From positions 127,629,001 through 127,693,000 of the forward strand of contig CM059584.1 in the NCBI GenBank assembly GCA_030407085.1: a stretch of 64,000 nt of DNA, given 5' to 3'. Each line of letters starts with the position of its first letter. Positions within the stretch are counted from its first letter, which is position 1. Both the position numbers and the translations under genes were made by a program. Of the stretch, positions 34,607 to 45,115 are shown piece after piece. The notes beneath the pieces were generated by a model that was not told the origin of the DNA, searched no databases, and was given only the letters and a program-made list of their open reading frames with translations. This DNA is from Trichopria drosophilae. Its lineage: Eukaryota; Arthropoda; Insecta; Hymenoptera; Diapriidae.

Positions 34607-36262
34607 TCATGGATCATAATAACAGAGTTGCAATTTCTTACATGAGGTTACAAAATCAGAAAGAGACCCATTAACATTGCATTTGCCCGACATGTTATTC
34701 CATAATCTTGTTATACGAGGGAGAGCTGCATGAAAACGAGATTTATTTTTAAAATTTCTAACTGAAAATGGGCATATATTTCTACAGCCATACGATATAT
34801 CACGACGTATGCATAAAGAATGTAGTGCTGTAGAGTTAATGTGGCATTGTAGAATCTTGTACACTAAGGTTAAGTCATTGACTATATGAATTGACTTTAC
34901 AGTAGGTAACATAAAGTATTTGGAAAATTCATTAAAGTCATGACAGAATCTAGACATAGGCCTAACAGTTTTAGTTGACAGAAATCTAATGAATTTCCTT
35001 TGAATTTTCTCTAATTGGCCAATATGTTTAACAGTATACGGTGACCAAATTTGAGATGCGTACAATAAGTTTGGAAGAACAAGGGTTTTAATGATGATTC
35101 TAGACCTGACATAAACAGAGCCAAAGTATTTAGCAAAAGAATTTGCAATATCAAAATTGTCGCGACTAGTTCCCTGTCCATAGCACATATACTCAGGAAT
35201 CATGTCACTTTTTTTTTAATCTTGAACCTTATTAATGTACTTGTTGTAATTTGCCCTTGAGAGGCGAATGCATTTTGCCCTGAGTTTTTTGAAGACTATA
35301 TAATCGCTAATTTCATTGGGTAATTTCCAAGTTTGTGTGCAAGCTTCTTCTCCTCAATTAATTCACATAATTCCCGAGAATGTCACCGTAGCCTAGTACG
35401 GTTATAAATTCTTTTTGTAGGAACAAATTTATTAACCCCCTCGTAAACTCGAGCATAAAAATTTTTCATATCAATATTTAAATCATTATTATTTAAAACT
35501 ATATTCCAATCAGTCGATTCTAAAAAGCTAGATAATTTATTGTAGTTCGCATTCTTAAAGTCTAACAACACTGGAAAATTCTCTCTCAGTCTCTTCCATT
35601 ATCTTAAAACGGAGTAACACACACTCATGATGTTCATCTGGTTGAATGAGGATGTCGTCAACAACCTGCATTATAGAGTCGTCAATAGAAGCAAAGCACA
35701 GATCTAAGGAATATCCCTTAGATATGAGATTTGGCATAACTTGCTTTAGGTCTAAAAGCGCTGCGAGTCTTTGGAGTTCCATAACACTATCTAATCGACT
35801 AGGCCTGAGATAACCAGAAGTCGTGAAAGACACTTGCCGATAATTGTTCCATTTAACATGGGGAATAAAGTCCCCTACTAGAATAACTTTAGAATCGTAG
35901 AAATTTTTGGCTAATTCTTCCACAATATTTGCATATTCATGATACGCCGAGACAGGTATGTTTGGAGAAAAGTACGAGGCCCCTACCAACACTTTGATGT
36001 CCGGTAGATCTAGTTTAATGAACACATGCTCCGTTAGTGGGGAACAGTAGTTTATTTGACATCTAATAACTTTAATAGTACTTTTTACGGCAAGAAGAAC
36101 TCCGCCTCCTCTGGTAGAATTTGCAGATAAATAATCTCTTTCACAACGATAGACATCATAACCATCGAGACATAATTGCTCATCTTCAAAACTGATGTTG
36201 AGCCATGTCTCTGTGAAAATTATAATATCAGGACGATTTGTAATTACAGAAAAGTTTTGCAT
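34607..36262 (-). pseudogene. LINE ORF2 remnant: endonuclease and C-terminal reverse transcriptase
   Basis: The first frame (36262-35555) is an apurinic-type endonuclease with IIIFTETWL, GGGVLLAVKS and VGDFIPHVKW, where the catalytic Asn of GDFN is replaced. The frame shifts near 35575 and continues as LLDFKNANYNKLSSFL (35571-35383), the linker before the reverse transcriptase. After several stops it resumes at 35203. Near 35110 the text jumps from FAKYFGSVY, a segment that precedes the polymerase core, to IIIKTLVLPNLLYASQIWSP, which follows it. Thus the whole catalytic core, including the FADD/YADD motif, has been deleted. The end carries the usual LEKIQRKFIRFLS thumb segment. It cannot be active. 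Confidence 0.75.
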
Positions 36263-36339
36263 GAGCGTGTCCAGTTTAGAACGAAGGCCACGGACATTTT
36301 GATTATATATAGTGAACTGTGAGGTCCGTGGCCTATGAT

Positions 36340-38128
36340 TTAGTTTAAATATTTCTTCTGAGAAGGAACAGAAACCAGAGTAGGCACGCTGTCAATAAAT
36401 TTCACCACTTTCTTTTGGTTTGGATTTGACTCGTTAAATATCTTTGCTTCAGCTCTCAAAGTCGAAAGTTGTTTACGTTGAGTGTCTGTTTTATCTGTAG
36501 AGACACTTATACCTTCCGGCATAACCTTCTTCGAGCGAACATACTTTATCACCTCTTGAAAAGAATCAAGCGTTGCAATAACAGGACGGGTTTTATCTTT
36601 ATTTGGTCTACCTATTCTTCTTGCATGAAGCAGACTATACTCTTGGTTTTTATCCAGTGCAAGTAGTTTTTTAATTTTAGAAAAATCTTCACTCGCAGAT
36701 GATTCAGTTACACCGTACACGGAAAAACTTTTGGGAGCGCTGCTCACCCAAACCGGGCGGGTAGCGCTCCCGCGGCACTTTTAACTTTTCAAATGATGAT
36801 TAAAAATATAAGAGCATAAAAATAAATCTTTTTCTGAATAAATATGGATTCATACAATCATGAAGAAAGTTTATGCTCTATTTTTAGACCATCAAATTAC
36901 TTATATGGTTTATAAAGATCGTTAAACGCGTAAAAATCGGCACTTTTTCCATTTTAATGCTTACGTATCAAAAACAGAGCAAAATAGAGTAAAATTGCAC
37001 TAAGCTTTTCTGTAGAGCGTGAAATTTCCTACAAAAAAGTCACTGGCAGCCCTAGTCTAATATGAATAGTTTAGCCAGAAATAACACTGGAACTTCAACT
37101 TGTAGTTTGATCGATACCCAATGTAAAATATTCGGAATATTCTGTTTAAATTCGTGTTTTCTTTCTGGCCAAACTATTAATGTTACACTATCGCTGCCAG
37201 TGACTTTTTTGTAGGAAATTTCACGCTCTACAGAAAAGCTTTAGTGCAATTTTACTCTTTTTTGCTCTGTTTTTAATGCGTAAGCGTTAAAATGGAAAAA
37301 GTGCCGATTTTTACGCGTTTAACGATCTTTATAAACCATATAAGTAATTTGATCGTCTAAAAATAGAGCATAAACTTTCTTAATGATTGTATGAATCGAT
37401 ATCTATTAAAAAAAAAATTTATCTTTACGCCCTTATATTTTTAATGATCATTTGAAAAATTAAAAGTGCTGCGGGAGGGCTGCCCGCCCGGTTTGGGTGA
37501 GCAGCGCTCCCAAAGGTTTTTCCGTGTAGAAGATGAGATTTTTCACTCTAGTGGAACGTCTGAAAAACTCACTCATTATATCATCTCTAACATTCTCGGA
37601 TAAATTTACATTTCTATCTGATCTGCATTCCACATCAGTAACCCTATCCTCGAGAGAGACTAAGCAATCAGGGATATCACTAAGTTTAGCTTGAATTGAC
37701 CCAATAGAAGAGGTTAAAACTGTAACCTGTACGGACAATATAGACACAGACTCTTTTAATGTAGTGTTATCAGTTTTGAGAGCATCAATACCAGATGATA
37801 GGTCATTCATTCGATCTTCCATTCTTGATGACATATTGGTGAGCATTGTTACGACATCCTCAATCGATGCTGACGATGCTTCTTCATTCATGTTATCATT
37901 TTTCTTTTTCTTTGTTGTCAACTTCGATCCAGAAGAAATCTGTTTGGGCATACAGACATAAGAGCCGTCCTTACGTGTATGTCTCGAAAAGCATCCAGAA
38001 TGTATCATGCCGTTCCCCAGTGGACACTTTACGGCTTTAACCAAATGAGTAATCAGAGGTTTGCTAGTTCCACAAACCTCACAATAGATAGAATCCTCCT
38101 CATTTATACTAATATCGATTCCCATCAT
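36340..38128 (-). pseudogene. LINE ORF1 (zinc finger, coiled coil, RRM), split by an insertion
   Basis: Residues 16-59 carry a PHD-like zinc-binding pattern (C16, C19, C35, H43, C46, C59). A heptad-rich coiled coil follows at about 85-165, and then an RRM-like strand beginning KNLIF. The frame enters the foldback element at 37526 and resumes at 36717. Removing the element and one TA copy rejoins the codons as LIFYGVTES, the normal RRM core of such proteins. The rest (to 36340) is basic, as expected for an RNA-binding ORF1 protein. Apart from the insertion I see no stop, so ORF1 may have been intact when the foldback element landed. Confidence 0.75.
36718..37526. mobile_element. 809-bp TA-flanked foldback element inside LINE ORF1
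   Basis: The element starts CACGGAAAAAC and ends with its complement. It is bordered by TA at 36716-36717 and 37527-37528. The arms are inverse copies over nearly the whole length, including a GC-rich stretch next to each end (CACCCAAACCGGGCGGG), and meet near 37120. It encodes nothing. TA duplication and inverted ends place it with Tc1/mariner-type non-autonomous elements. Part of an arm (GAAATTTCCTACAAAAA and neighbours) recurs at about 59905-59995. Confidence 0.9.
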
Positions 38129-38150
38129 GACAAGAAATCAGAGAAGGACT

Positions 38151-38922
38151 CCGCGCGTATTAATAAAAAATTTGTTTCTAACTCGCCATGTGCCGTTTTG
38201 AGGTTAGAAAAAGAAGTAGAACTCCAATCACCAGATATTTCCACAATCCTACAGTGTTTGCTTCTAAATTTATATCAAAACTGCGGCACTTAACTTGAGT
38301 AAGCAATTGAACAAAAAATTTTAAAAATTTATTACGATTAATTGTATTTTTCCAAAGTCAGATGCAAACCACGCGACAGACATTCCGCGGCGGTGCCGTG
38401 GTATACATGCGCGAAATGCGATGGAGGTGCGACTCTACATGCATATGCGTCAAGCGAAGCATTAGGTACACGCATGCTTTATCTCGAACGTTTGGAAGAG
38501 GGTCTATTGTATTATACTGTACGACTTAATTCTGTATTTGATACAAAAAATAAGTCATAGAGCGCCGCGTCTTTACTCCGGTAGCTATTACTATTATTAT
38601 TACTAATGTTTATTGACTCAGCTATCGGTCGCTCTCATTCGGTTCTAGCTTAGTAGGGCGAGCTAGAGATAAAAATGTATTTGAAAATACAATGGTTACG
38701 AAGACGTAACATATGAAACCTTTTCGCCCCATGTTTTTTTCAATATCATCATTTTGTCCATAAATTATTATAATTTTCTGCGATGTATTGAACTTCCGGT
38801 CGACTGGCCCAAAGTGTTAGAATAAAATGTGAAACTTTAAAATCGGTTTTTAACGAAGATAGGCAACGTATAATTAAAATAAATATTCTCACGAGAAAGC
38901 CCGTGAACAGTCTATAAAATCT
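38151..38922. other. Spacer between the LINE and the 39-bp repeat ORF
   Basis: The first part may be the LINE 5' untranslated region. A phrase AGGGCGAGCTAGAGATAAAA near 38656 resembles AGGGCGAGATAGAGATAAGA near 34373, on the other side of the LINE, which may reflect an older repeat. An open frame at 38342-38560 has no known motif. Confidence 0.3.
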
Positions 38923-39360
38923 ATGTTTACAAATTTCTTTTTTATTACCCGAGGGCGGTATTGGCCAGTATATGGGCAGTCAAAACCGAAACCAAAGCTC
39001 GACGATATAAGATGGCGGTCACGACCAACGAGGACGGAGTTCAAAACTACGACTACGTCAATCGATGTCCCAGACGTTGTCCCTCGGCAGAGGTACGGCA
39101 GGGACTTCCTAATCGAGGTGCCTTGGAACGGACTCAACCAGGACTTTTCGGACGCGGCGCCTGACGACGAACTCGACAAGGACTTTTCGCAAATACGGTG
39201 CCAGGGAGACCTCCCCGGGACTTTCTAAGAGGCCTTGCCCGTCGACGAACTCGGCGAGTACTTCCAAGACGCACTGCCTCGTAACGGACTCGAGCGTGAC
39301 TGTATACGCGGTGCCCCCCGAAAACCCTGCCAAGAGACGACTAGACTACCGTCCAACTAA
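38923..39360 (+). CDS. Unrecognised ORF made of 13-residue repeats, one internal stop
   Basis: From Met 38923 there are 47 residues of Arg/Lys/Thr-rich leader. Seven units of exactly 39 bases follow, starting at 39064, 39103, 39142, 39181, 39220, 39259 and 39298. Each encodes 13 residues with the loose pattern D-F-x-D-A-x-P-x-x-x-L-x-x; for example DFSDAAPDDELDK and YFQDALPRNGLER. A TAA at 39226-39228 in unit 5 ends the strict ORF, but the same frame stays open to 39360. The units differ strongly in sequence yet contain no length change. That suggests past selection on the frame rather than a plain minisatellite. The reverse strand is also partly open, so strand is not certain. I know no family with this repeat, and no splice sites or promoter were defined. 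Confidence 0.4.
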
Positions 39361-39974
39361 AACTCAATATTCAAACCTCACGATTCAACGGCAATAACGC
39401 GCAAAAAAAAACCAAACGGAACTGAACCACCCATAAACTCTACGAATATATTGAATACTGAGGAGCGATATTAACCCTAGAAAACGCGCCTTATTCTGAC
39501 GAAGCATTAAACAAAATGTGGGTTGCCCCTTAAGGGCCGAGAGCCTGCGAATTAAAAAAATGCAAAAAAGCGCGCCACACCTCCACTATGGGTGTCCTTA
39601 GCCGCCATAGCCGATAACCTAAACATAAGAAAAAATAATATTCAATAGTTCGGTGCACCATCCCGGGTGTCGGTAACCTAGATTCCTACCCGATCCTATC
39701 ATGCCGGAACCACTACGAAAGAGACGTAACGTGTCCTCTCGGTACCGACTAGTCGACCCAACTCACCCTGGTTGTCCCTTTATTCGATCCTCCCTTTTAG
39801 GTACCTCTCTGGTCATGTCGATTAATTTTTCGAACGCACTGCTTAGACATGCCTCCACGGAAACCGCGCTCACCCGCACATAAACACTTAGCCGTGGGTG
39901 ATCCTTTGTCTCACAAATTCAACGCCACCTTCCGAATTGTTATTATTTAGATCCCTGGTCAATTCAAGGTATGA
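39361..39974. other. Unassigned spacer
   Basis: Moderate composition, no coding signal that I trust. A short open frame at 39701-39883 has no motif. Confidence 0.3.
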
Positions 39975-40390
39975 ATCTCCTTGAAGAAGTCCAGGGACGT
40001 AAACAGTTAAGTCTATTTTCTATTCAGTAACATTATTCCTTCCGAGCGAATCAAAGGCGGTAGCTATGTTACTTCTACTTAAATTATTTATTAGTCTCTT
40101 TGAAGAAGTTTCAAAGACGTGAACCGTTAAGTTTATTTTTAATTATGTAACATTATTCCCTCTAAGCGAATCAAAGGCGATAGCAACGTTACTTTTGTTT
40201 AAATTATTTATTAGTCTCCTTGAAGAAGTTTGAAGGCCGTAAACCGTTAAGTTTATTTTTAACTAAGTAACATTAATCCCTCTGAGCGAATCAAAGGCGG
40301 TAGCAATATTACTTTTATTTAAATTATTTATTAATCTACTTGAAGAATTATCAAAGACGAGAGCAGTTAAATTTAATTTGATTAATTAAC
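39975..40390. repeat. 120-bp tandem repeat, 3.4 units
   Basis: GTAACATTATTCC or a variant occurs at 40027, 40147 and 40267, exactly 120 bases apart. Each unit has GCGAATCAAAGGCGRTAGC, ends of the GTAAC/GTTAC type that can pair with each other, and CTTGAAGAAG. It is unrelated in sequence to repeat family X despite the same period. Confidence 0.85.
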
Positions 40391-40399
40391 CATTTTTTT

Positions 40400-40550
40400 T
40401 AACTCCGTGCGCTAAGTGCTCACTTAGCACACTGTTTTCCGTGTGCAAAGTAGAACATTCGTGCACCGTGCGCTAAGTATTTACCGTAAACTCGCTACGC
40501 TCGGGCGCCAACTCCGCTCGTGCGCGAATCACCTACTTAGCGCACTTGTA
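40400..40550. repeat. Hairpin-forming block with GTGCGCTAAGT
   Basis: GTGCGCTAAGT occurs twice in direct orientation (near 40407 and 40467) and is matched by ACTTAGCGCAC near 40532, with a palindromic GTGCTCACTTAGCAC at the left. It directly follows the 120-bp array. Confidence 0.6.
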
Positions 40551-42008
40551 TCGTAATGTACTATTAGCTTGCTGTAATAAGTCACGGACGGTAGCGATGC
40601 TGTTTAAAGTGATTAAGGCGTATTTTGTTCGACAAAGAACCTCTACCACGAGATAAGTCCGAAAACACGAATCTTTCATTAATCGTTATCTATTCATTTG
40701 ATGACGATACCCGCACTTCGTCCACAGAAAGTAACACTCGTGAAGAGAAACAACGATGCTAATCAATTTGCGAAGATACTAAGAATTACGGAAGCTATCA
40801 CGTTGTATTACGAACCCGGAACCATTTTAAGGATCACTTCAGCCGACAACGCGAGCGAGAAACAATGTACGAATTCCGGAAGGCTGTTATCGAAACGCAC
40901 TATAAGAGAACGCAAAGCCTTCCGAAATTCGTCATACCTGGACCTTCATTGATGCCCACCTGCCAAAGTCCAGAGATCCTGCCGCTGCAGTAGACTGCAC
41001 GAGAATGGCCGTTCCTCGGCCGCCGTCGGCGATCATGCGGCGCGCGTCGCTCACCCCACGGTCCTCGAATGGCGATCGCTAATTGGCGGAAGCGGCCACG
41101 TGGGTCTTCCGCGCTCTAGCCGCCGATTGCCTCTTTCGCGCCTTTATCCTACTACCTGTTCCCCTTACGCCTTCTGGAACCTTCGCGAAAATTCCAGAAG
41201 CTATATCCCTCGTAAACACCCATTGCGTTGATGCGTTTACCAACACAATAGATGATTTTCTTTATTTCGTAACCTACCTACAAGCAGAGTTGCCAGAAAG
41301 CGTCGGAAACCCATCCCCACCAAACCTCCGGCGCTCGTGGCTTGGATCCGCCCCGCTCGCTTCGACTGGCCGAACGCTTTCCCGTGAAGCTGCCGTATTT
41401 CAAACGGCCCGCCTTCGTCGTTCAAAGAAACGTAATCGATTTGCGCATTAAATGAATATAAAAAATTCTCTCGCGTCATTTCTTTGTTAACGAGAAACAC
41501 ATTGCACTTCCGCTAATGATGCAACAGGTGGCTTAAACAAAGGAGCTGGAAAGAATTTCTAAATAATTAATGGGAACTCGTTAAAGTTTTCCAGCGTTCC
41601 ACTTTGGGAGCTATAAGAGAAGTTGATGATGCCCCTTTAATTGAGTTGAAAAATTCAAAATGTCAGATATAATACGGCGGGGATTGGCATTGTATCACGA
41701 GGCATTTTAGAAGTTTTGCCCGGCATATTGAATCCGCCATTTTGAATTTGGTAAAACTGCCGTCGGATTCGTAAACAGCGACCCCAAAAACCCTTAAAAT
41801 ATGGTTTTTATTTTCAACGAAGTAGACTTTCTATCAAGCAATTGGGAAACAAAAAGCAATCAACAACAATATTTTTCGTTAAAATAAGCAGTTTAATAAT
41901 TCATATGTTAATTATTATTGATTTATTTACATACCTATATACTTAACATAAAAGAAATATGAACGAGAATGAATTCTAAATTACTTCAAATATTTTACTC
42001 ATTCAAAT
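40551..42008. other. Mixed region, partly GC-rich, with one unit of repeat family X
   Basis: The part 40950-41430 is GC-rich, and open frames at 40698-40952 and 41083-41451 exist, but neither resembles a known protein nor has supporting signals. At about 41730-41800 there is a single unit of repeat family X (TTGAATCCGCCATTTTGAAT, then AACAGCGACCCCAAAAAC). The remainder is A+T-rich. Confidence 0.35.
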
Positions 42009-43480
42009 ATGTCCACAATTATAGGCACATGTAGCTTTCAGAATCCGTCCATCATGACTTTAAATCAATGTGGGAGATATATAAAGTTGCTGAATCACAT
42101 AAAAATTATTCAGAACAGCTTCTGAAAGCTACATGTGCCTATAATTGTGGACATATTTTACTCACAAGTAACACTAGGGAAGTGATAATCACCGATTTTT
42201 TTGAAACTGCGTATACAAGTACGTCTTAAAAAAGTATTTAACACGTGTTTTCTTGTTTTTCCCCAAAAACCATTTTTGGGGTAGAAATCACCCTGGAATG
42301 TTTGTAGAAATGGCCCTTGAATGTCTTTAAGGTTGAATGATAGTATGTTAAAAATTATTTGTAGCATGTCTGTCATTTGATGACATTGATTTTGTTGGGA
42401 TATTGACGTTTTGAGGTCGCTGATGAAGAATTTAAAGTCAGATTTTGAAATTTCAAAATGGCGGATCCAACATGGCGGTCGAATTTTTATTAATTTTTTT
42501 GAATGTAATGAAAATTGATATCTTTATGTTTTTGCGGTCGCTGATGACGATTCTAACGTCAGGTTTTAAAAACTCAAAATTGCGGACGAATTTTCACTAT
42601 TTTTCAGGAATTTTGTGAAACATGGTTGGCAAGGGATTTTTTGCATTACTGATTGTCAACATGATGTTAGAGTTTCTGAAATTGTAGACTAAGAACAGCC
42701 GTTGCAACACGTTGTGAGAGGCGAGGGAACTCGCATAAAAAACACTCGTCATTGTGAGAGGCAAGGGGACTCACTTACAAAAATCACTCCGATGGGAACA
42801 AAAAAACCACTACGTCCACGTCGTTGTTCCTGGGTAATGCAAAAAGTAGAGAATGTAAATTTCAACTATTTACTTCATGATATAACACTAATGCAGTTTA
42901 TAATTGTTACGTATCCGGAAACTTGTTGACCGTGTGGCAACGGCTATTCTTAATCTACAATTTTACAAACTCTAACATCATGTTGATAATCAGTAATGCC
43001 AAAAGTCCCTAGCCAACCATGTTTCACAAAATTCCTGAAAATTAATAAAAATTCGACCGCCATATTGGATCCGCCATTTCGAATTTTCAAAATCTGACTT
43101 CAAATTCTTCATCAGCGACCTCAAAACGTCAATATTCCAATATTGACAGACATGCTACAAATAATTTTTAACATGCTATTATTCAACCCTAAAGACATTC
43201 AGGGCCATTTCTACAAACATCCAAGGGTGATTTCTACCCCAAAAAATGGTTTTTGGGTAAAAACAAAAAAACACGTGTTAAATACTTTTTAAAGAAGTAA
43301 TTGTATACGCAGTTTCAAAAAAATCGGTGGTTATCATTTCCCTAGTGTTACTTGTCAGTCAAATATGTCCACAATTATAGGCACATGTAGCTTTCAGAAG
43401 CTGTTCTGAATAATTTTTATGTGATTCAGCAACTTTATATATCTCCCACATTGATTTAAAATCATGATGGACGGATTCCA
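42009..43480. repeat. 1.4-kb palindrome carrying the end of a transposon-associated ORF in both arms
   Basis: Inner arms start CAAGTAACACTAGGGAAGTG near 42170 and end with the complement near 43354. They include family X text (AAAATGGCGGATCCAACATG), with a short unique core near 42620-42990. The palindrome extends outward into coding text: HHDFKSMWEIYKV is read on the plus strand at about 42055-42095 and on the minus strand at about 43410-43450. At the far left, 42009-42050 is again the inverse of 42123-42160. The arms have thus copied a piece of the neighbouring ORF. Confidence 0.8.
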
Positions 43481-43905
43481 TGGCTTGCTCACTGTATACA
43501 CCAAGTCCACATTGCTTCATTTCACAAAATTGTTCGACATGGAAAAATACAGCATGAATTTTTGGCGTAACACTGATATTCAAATTCGTTGCGACTAACT
43601 TGTCGGAAGACACTGCATGCTTTTGCCCACATCAACGATTCCATTTCAAAGTCATTTAACATATGCGAAAACAATGTATTCACGACACCAAGCATCAAAT
43701 GAAATTCTGGCGGAGGAATTACCTCAACAAATGTTTTCTTATTATCGGAGGAAAAAACGGGTCGATGTATGCAATTTTTAAAATATTTTGCATTCTCTCT
43801 TACAGCTCCTGCATTTAACCAATTCTCATAATTTTCTATCGAATTCCCAATAGTTCTGTAAGCACCACAAGAATCGAGTTCGTCTTTTTTAGCATCACAC
43901 CATGT
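43359..43905 (-). pseudogene. Transposon-associated ORF, C-terminal part, frameshifted
   Basis: The minus strand reads DELDSCGAYRTIGNSIENYE, IHRPVFSSDNKKTFVEV, PPPEFHLMLGVVNTLF, then, after a frame change near 43620, VTPKIHAVFFHVEQFC and YSEQAMESVHHDFKSMW. As I recall, these blocks are the C-terminal half of a large multicopy protein found in insects and Hydra whose function is unknown. The frame change makes it a pseudogene. Its last part is duplicated in inverted orientation by the palindrome to the left. Confidence 0.55.
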
Positions 43906-44376
43906 ACATACATATATTACATGTATATATATTACATTTATTTGAAAAACGCAGTTTTTTCAATTTTATTTGTTAATAACAATTATAAGAATAAAATTAA
44001 AAGAGAAAATTACTTTTTTTATAGTTACTTTGGTTCTATACAAGAAATGGAAAGATTTCGATACGCGTATTTTTCATATTCTGCAAGAAAAATAATGAAA
44101 TGTGAATAAATCTAGGTGATACAACGTTTGTATGCTGCAGAGGGTTAATTAATTCAGAAATTGGAATTTTATTTTTATTTACGTTCTTTTATTTACGTTC
44201 CTAAAAGCGTCTTTCATTTACGTCTCTTTTCTACGTTCTTTTTGTTACGTTCTTTTTTTTACTTTCCTAAAAGCACGATGTTCATTTGTATTTAAATAGA
44301 TCGGCATTAGTGAATGTCATTATACGAAACTTATGTACATACAATTTAAGTGTATTAAACGATATTTTAAGTATTC
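43906..44376. other. Spacer upstream of the zinc-binding ORF
   Basis: A (TA)-rich patch lies near 43910-43930 and several ACGTTC/TTTACGT repeats near 44175-44260. A promoter for the ORF at 44377 could lie here but was not identified. Confidence 0.3.
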
Positions 44377-44790
44377 ATGAAAATTATGAATAATCGCGCT
44401 CTCACTCATGATGAAAATCGATTAAAAGTGTGTTTGTTGTGTTTTTGCAAAAAGCCGAACATGTATCCGTTAAATGGTAAATTAAAAGCCGATGTACAAG
44501 ATATTTTTGAAAACTACGTTGATAATGAAAATATACCTGGAGCATTGTGCAGCACGTGCAGAAGAAAAATATTTAAAGTAAATAGCGGAGATATAAAAAG
44601 CATAGATTTTCCAGATTTGTCGATATTTCAACAAAATAGAGCCACAAGCTTTAACCTAAGATATAACCTAACATGCGACTGCAAAATTTGTGAAATAGCC
44701 TGCCGTGTACCCTATAATCTGTCTGTCAACGACACCACAAATGATACAATGTCTGGTAATTATGAGTCTATATTGTTATTATCACATTAG
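44377..44790 (+). CDS. Small Cys-rich ORF, N-terminal zinc-binding domain of a transposon-associated protein
   Basis: The 137-codon frame has paired Cys at 19/22/24 and 58/61 (VCLLCFC and ALCSTCRRK), then CDCKICEIAC at 100-109. The pattern suggests two zinc-binding sites. I recall this domain as the N terminus of the same multicopy protein whose C-terminal part lies on the opposite strand at 43359-43905. The frame ends where repeat family X begins, so the natural C-terminus is probably lost. Translation could start at Met1 or Met4. There is no sign of splicing. Function is unknown; it is likely a transposon remnant rather than a host gene. Confidence 0.45.
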   Translation: MKIMNNRALTHDENRLKVCLLCFCKKPNMYPLNGKLKADVQDIFENYVDNENIPGALCSTCRRKIFKVNSGDIKSIDFPDLSIFQQNRATSFNLRYNLTCDCKICEIACRVPYNLSVNDTTNDTMSGNYESILLLSH

Positions 44791-44794
44791 ATAT

Positions 44795-45110
44795 CCACCA
44801 TATTAAATCTGACATTTTGAATTTTTCAAAACTAACACCACATTCGTAATCAGCGATGCCAAAAACCACCGAATAATGAGTTTCAAGCGAATCCGATGAA
44901 TTTTGAAAAATTTGTCCGCCATATTGAATCCGCCATTTTCAATGTTTAAAAACTAGTATCACATTCGTAATCAGCGACCCCAAAAACCATCGAATAATGA
45001 GTTTCAAACGAATCCGATGAATTTTGAACAATTTGTCCGTCATAATGAATCCGTCATTTTGAATTTTTCATAACTAACACCACATTCGTAATGAGCGACT
45101 TCAAAAACCA
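44795..45110. repeat. 121-bp satellite (repeat family X), three units
   Basis: CACATTCGTAATCAGCGA-type strings lie at 44842, 44963 and 45084 (start of ATTCG), a period of 121. Units contain GTCCGCCATATTGAATCCGC and ACCATCGAATAATGAGTTTC. Same family as 31740-32165. Confidence 0.85.
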
Positions 45111-45115
45111 TCTAG

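Larger units (their letters stand above)
34450..38150 (-). mobile_element. CR1/Jockey-like LINE, two ORFs, interrupted and internally deleted
   Basis: On the minus strand the order is ORF1, ORF2 (endonuclease, then reverse transcriptase) and a 3' end with a GGGCTGTTTAGCCC hairpin followed by a TAAATAAATAA tail at 34450-34470. This order and tail are usual for CR1/L2/Jockey-type non-LTR elements. ORF1 is split by a foldback element at 36718-37526, and most of the reverse transcriptase core is missing. The copy is dead. Confidence 0.75.

Noticed and set aside
38889..39333. Minus-strand open frames over the 39-bp repeats
   Set aside because: The repeat period is a multiple of three, so other frames stay open too; the plus frame has the more regular pattern. 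Some doubt remains.
40698..41500. Open frames in the GC-rich patch as a gene
   Set aside because: No known motif, no splice or promoter support, and overlapping frames on both strands as expected from composition.
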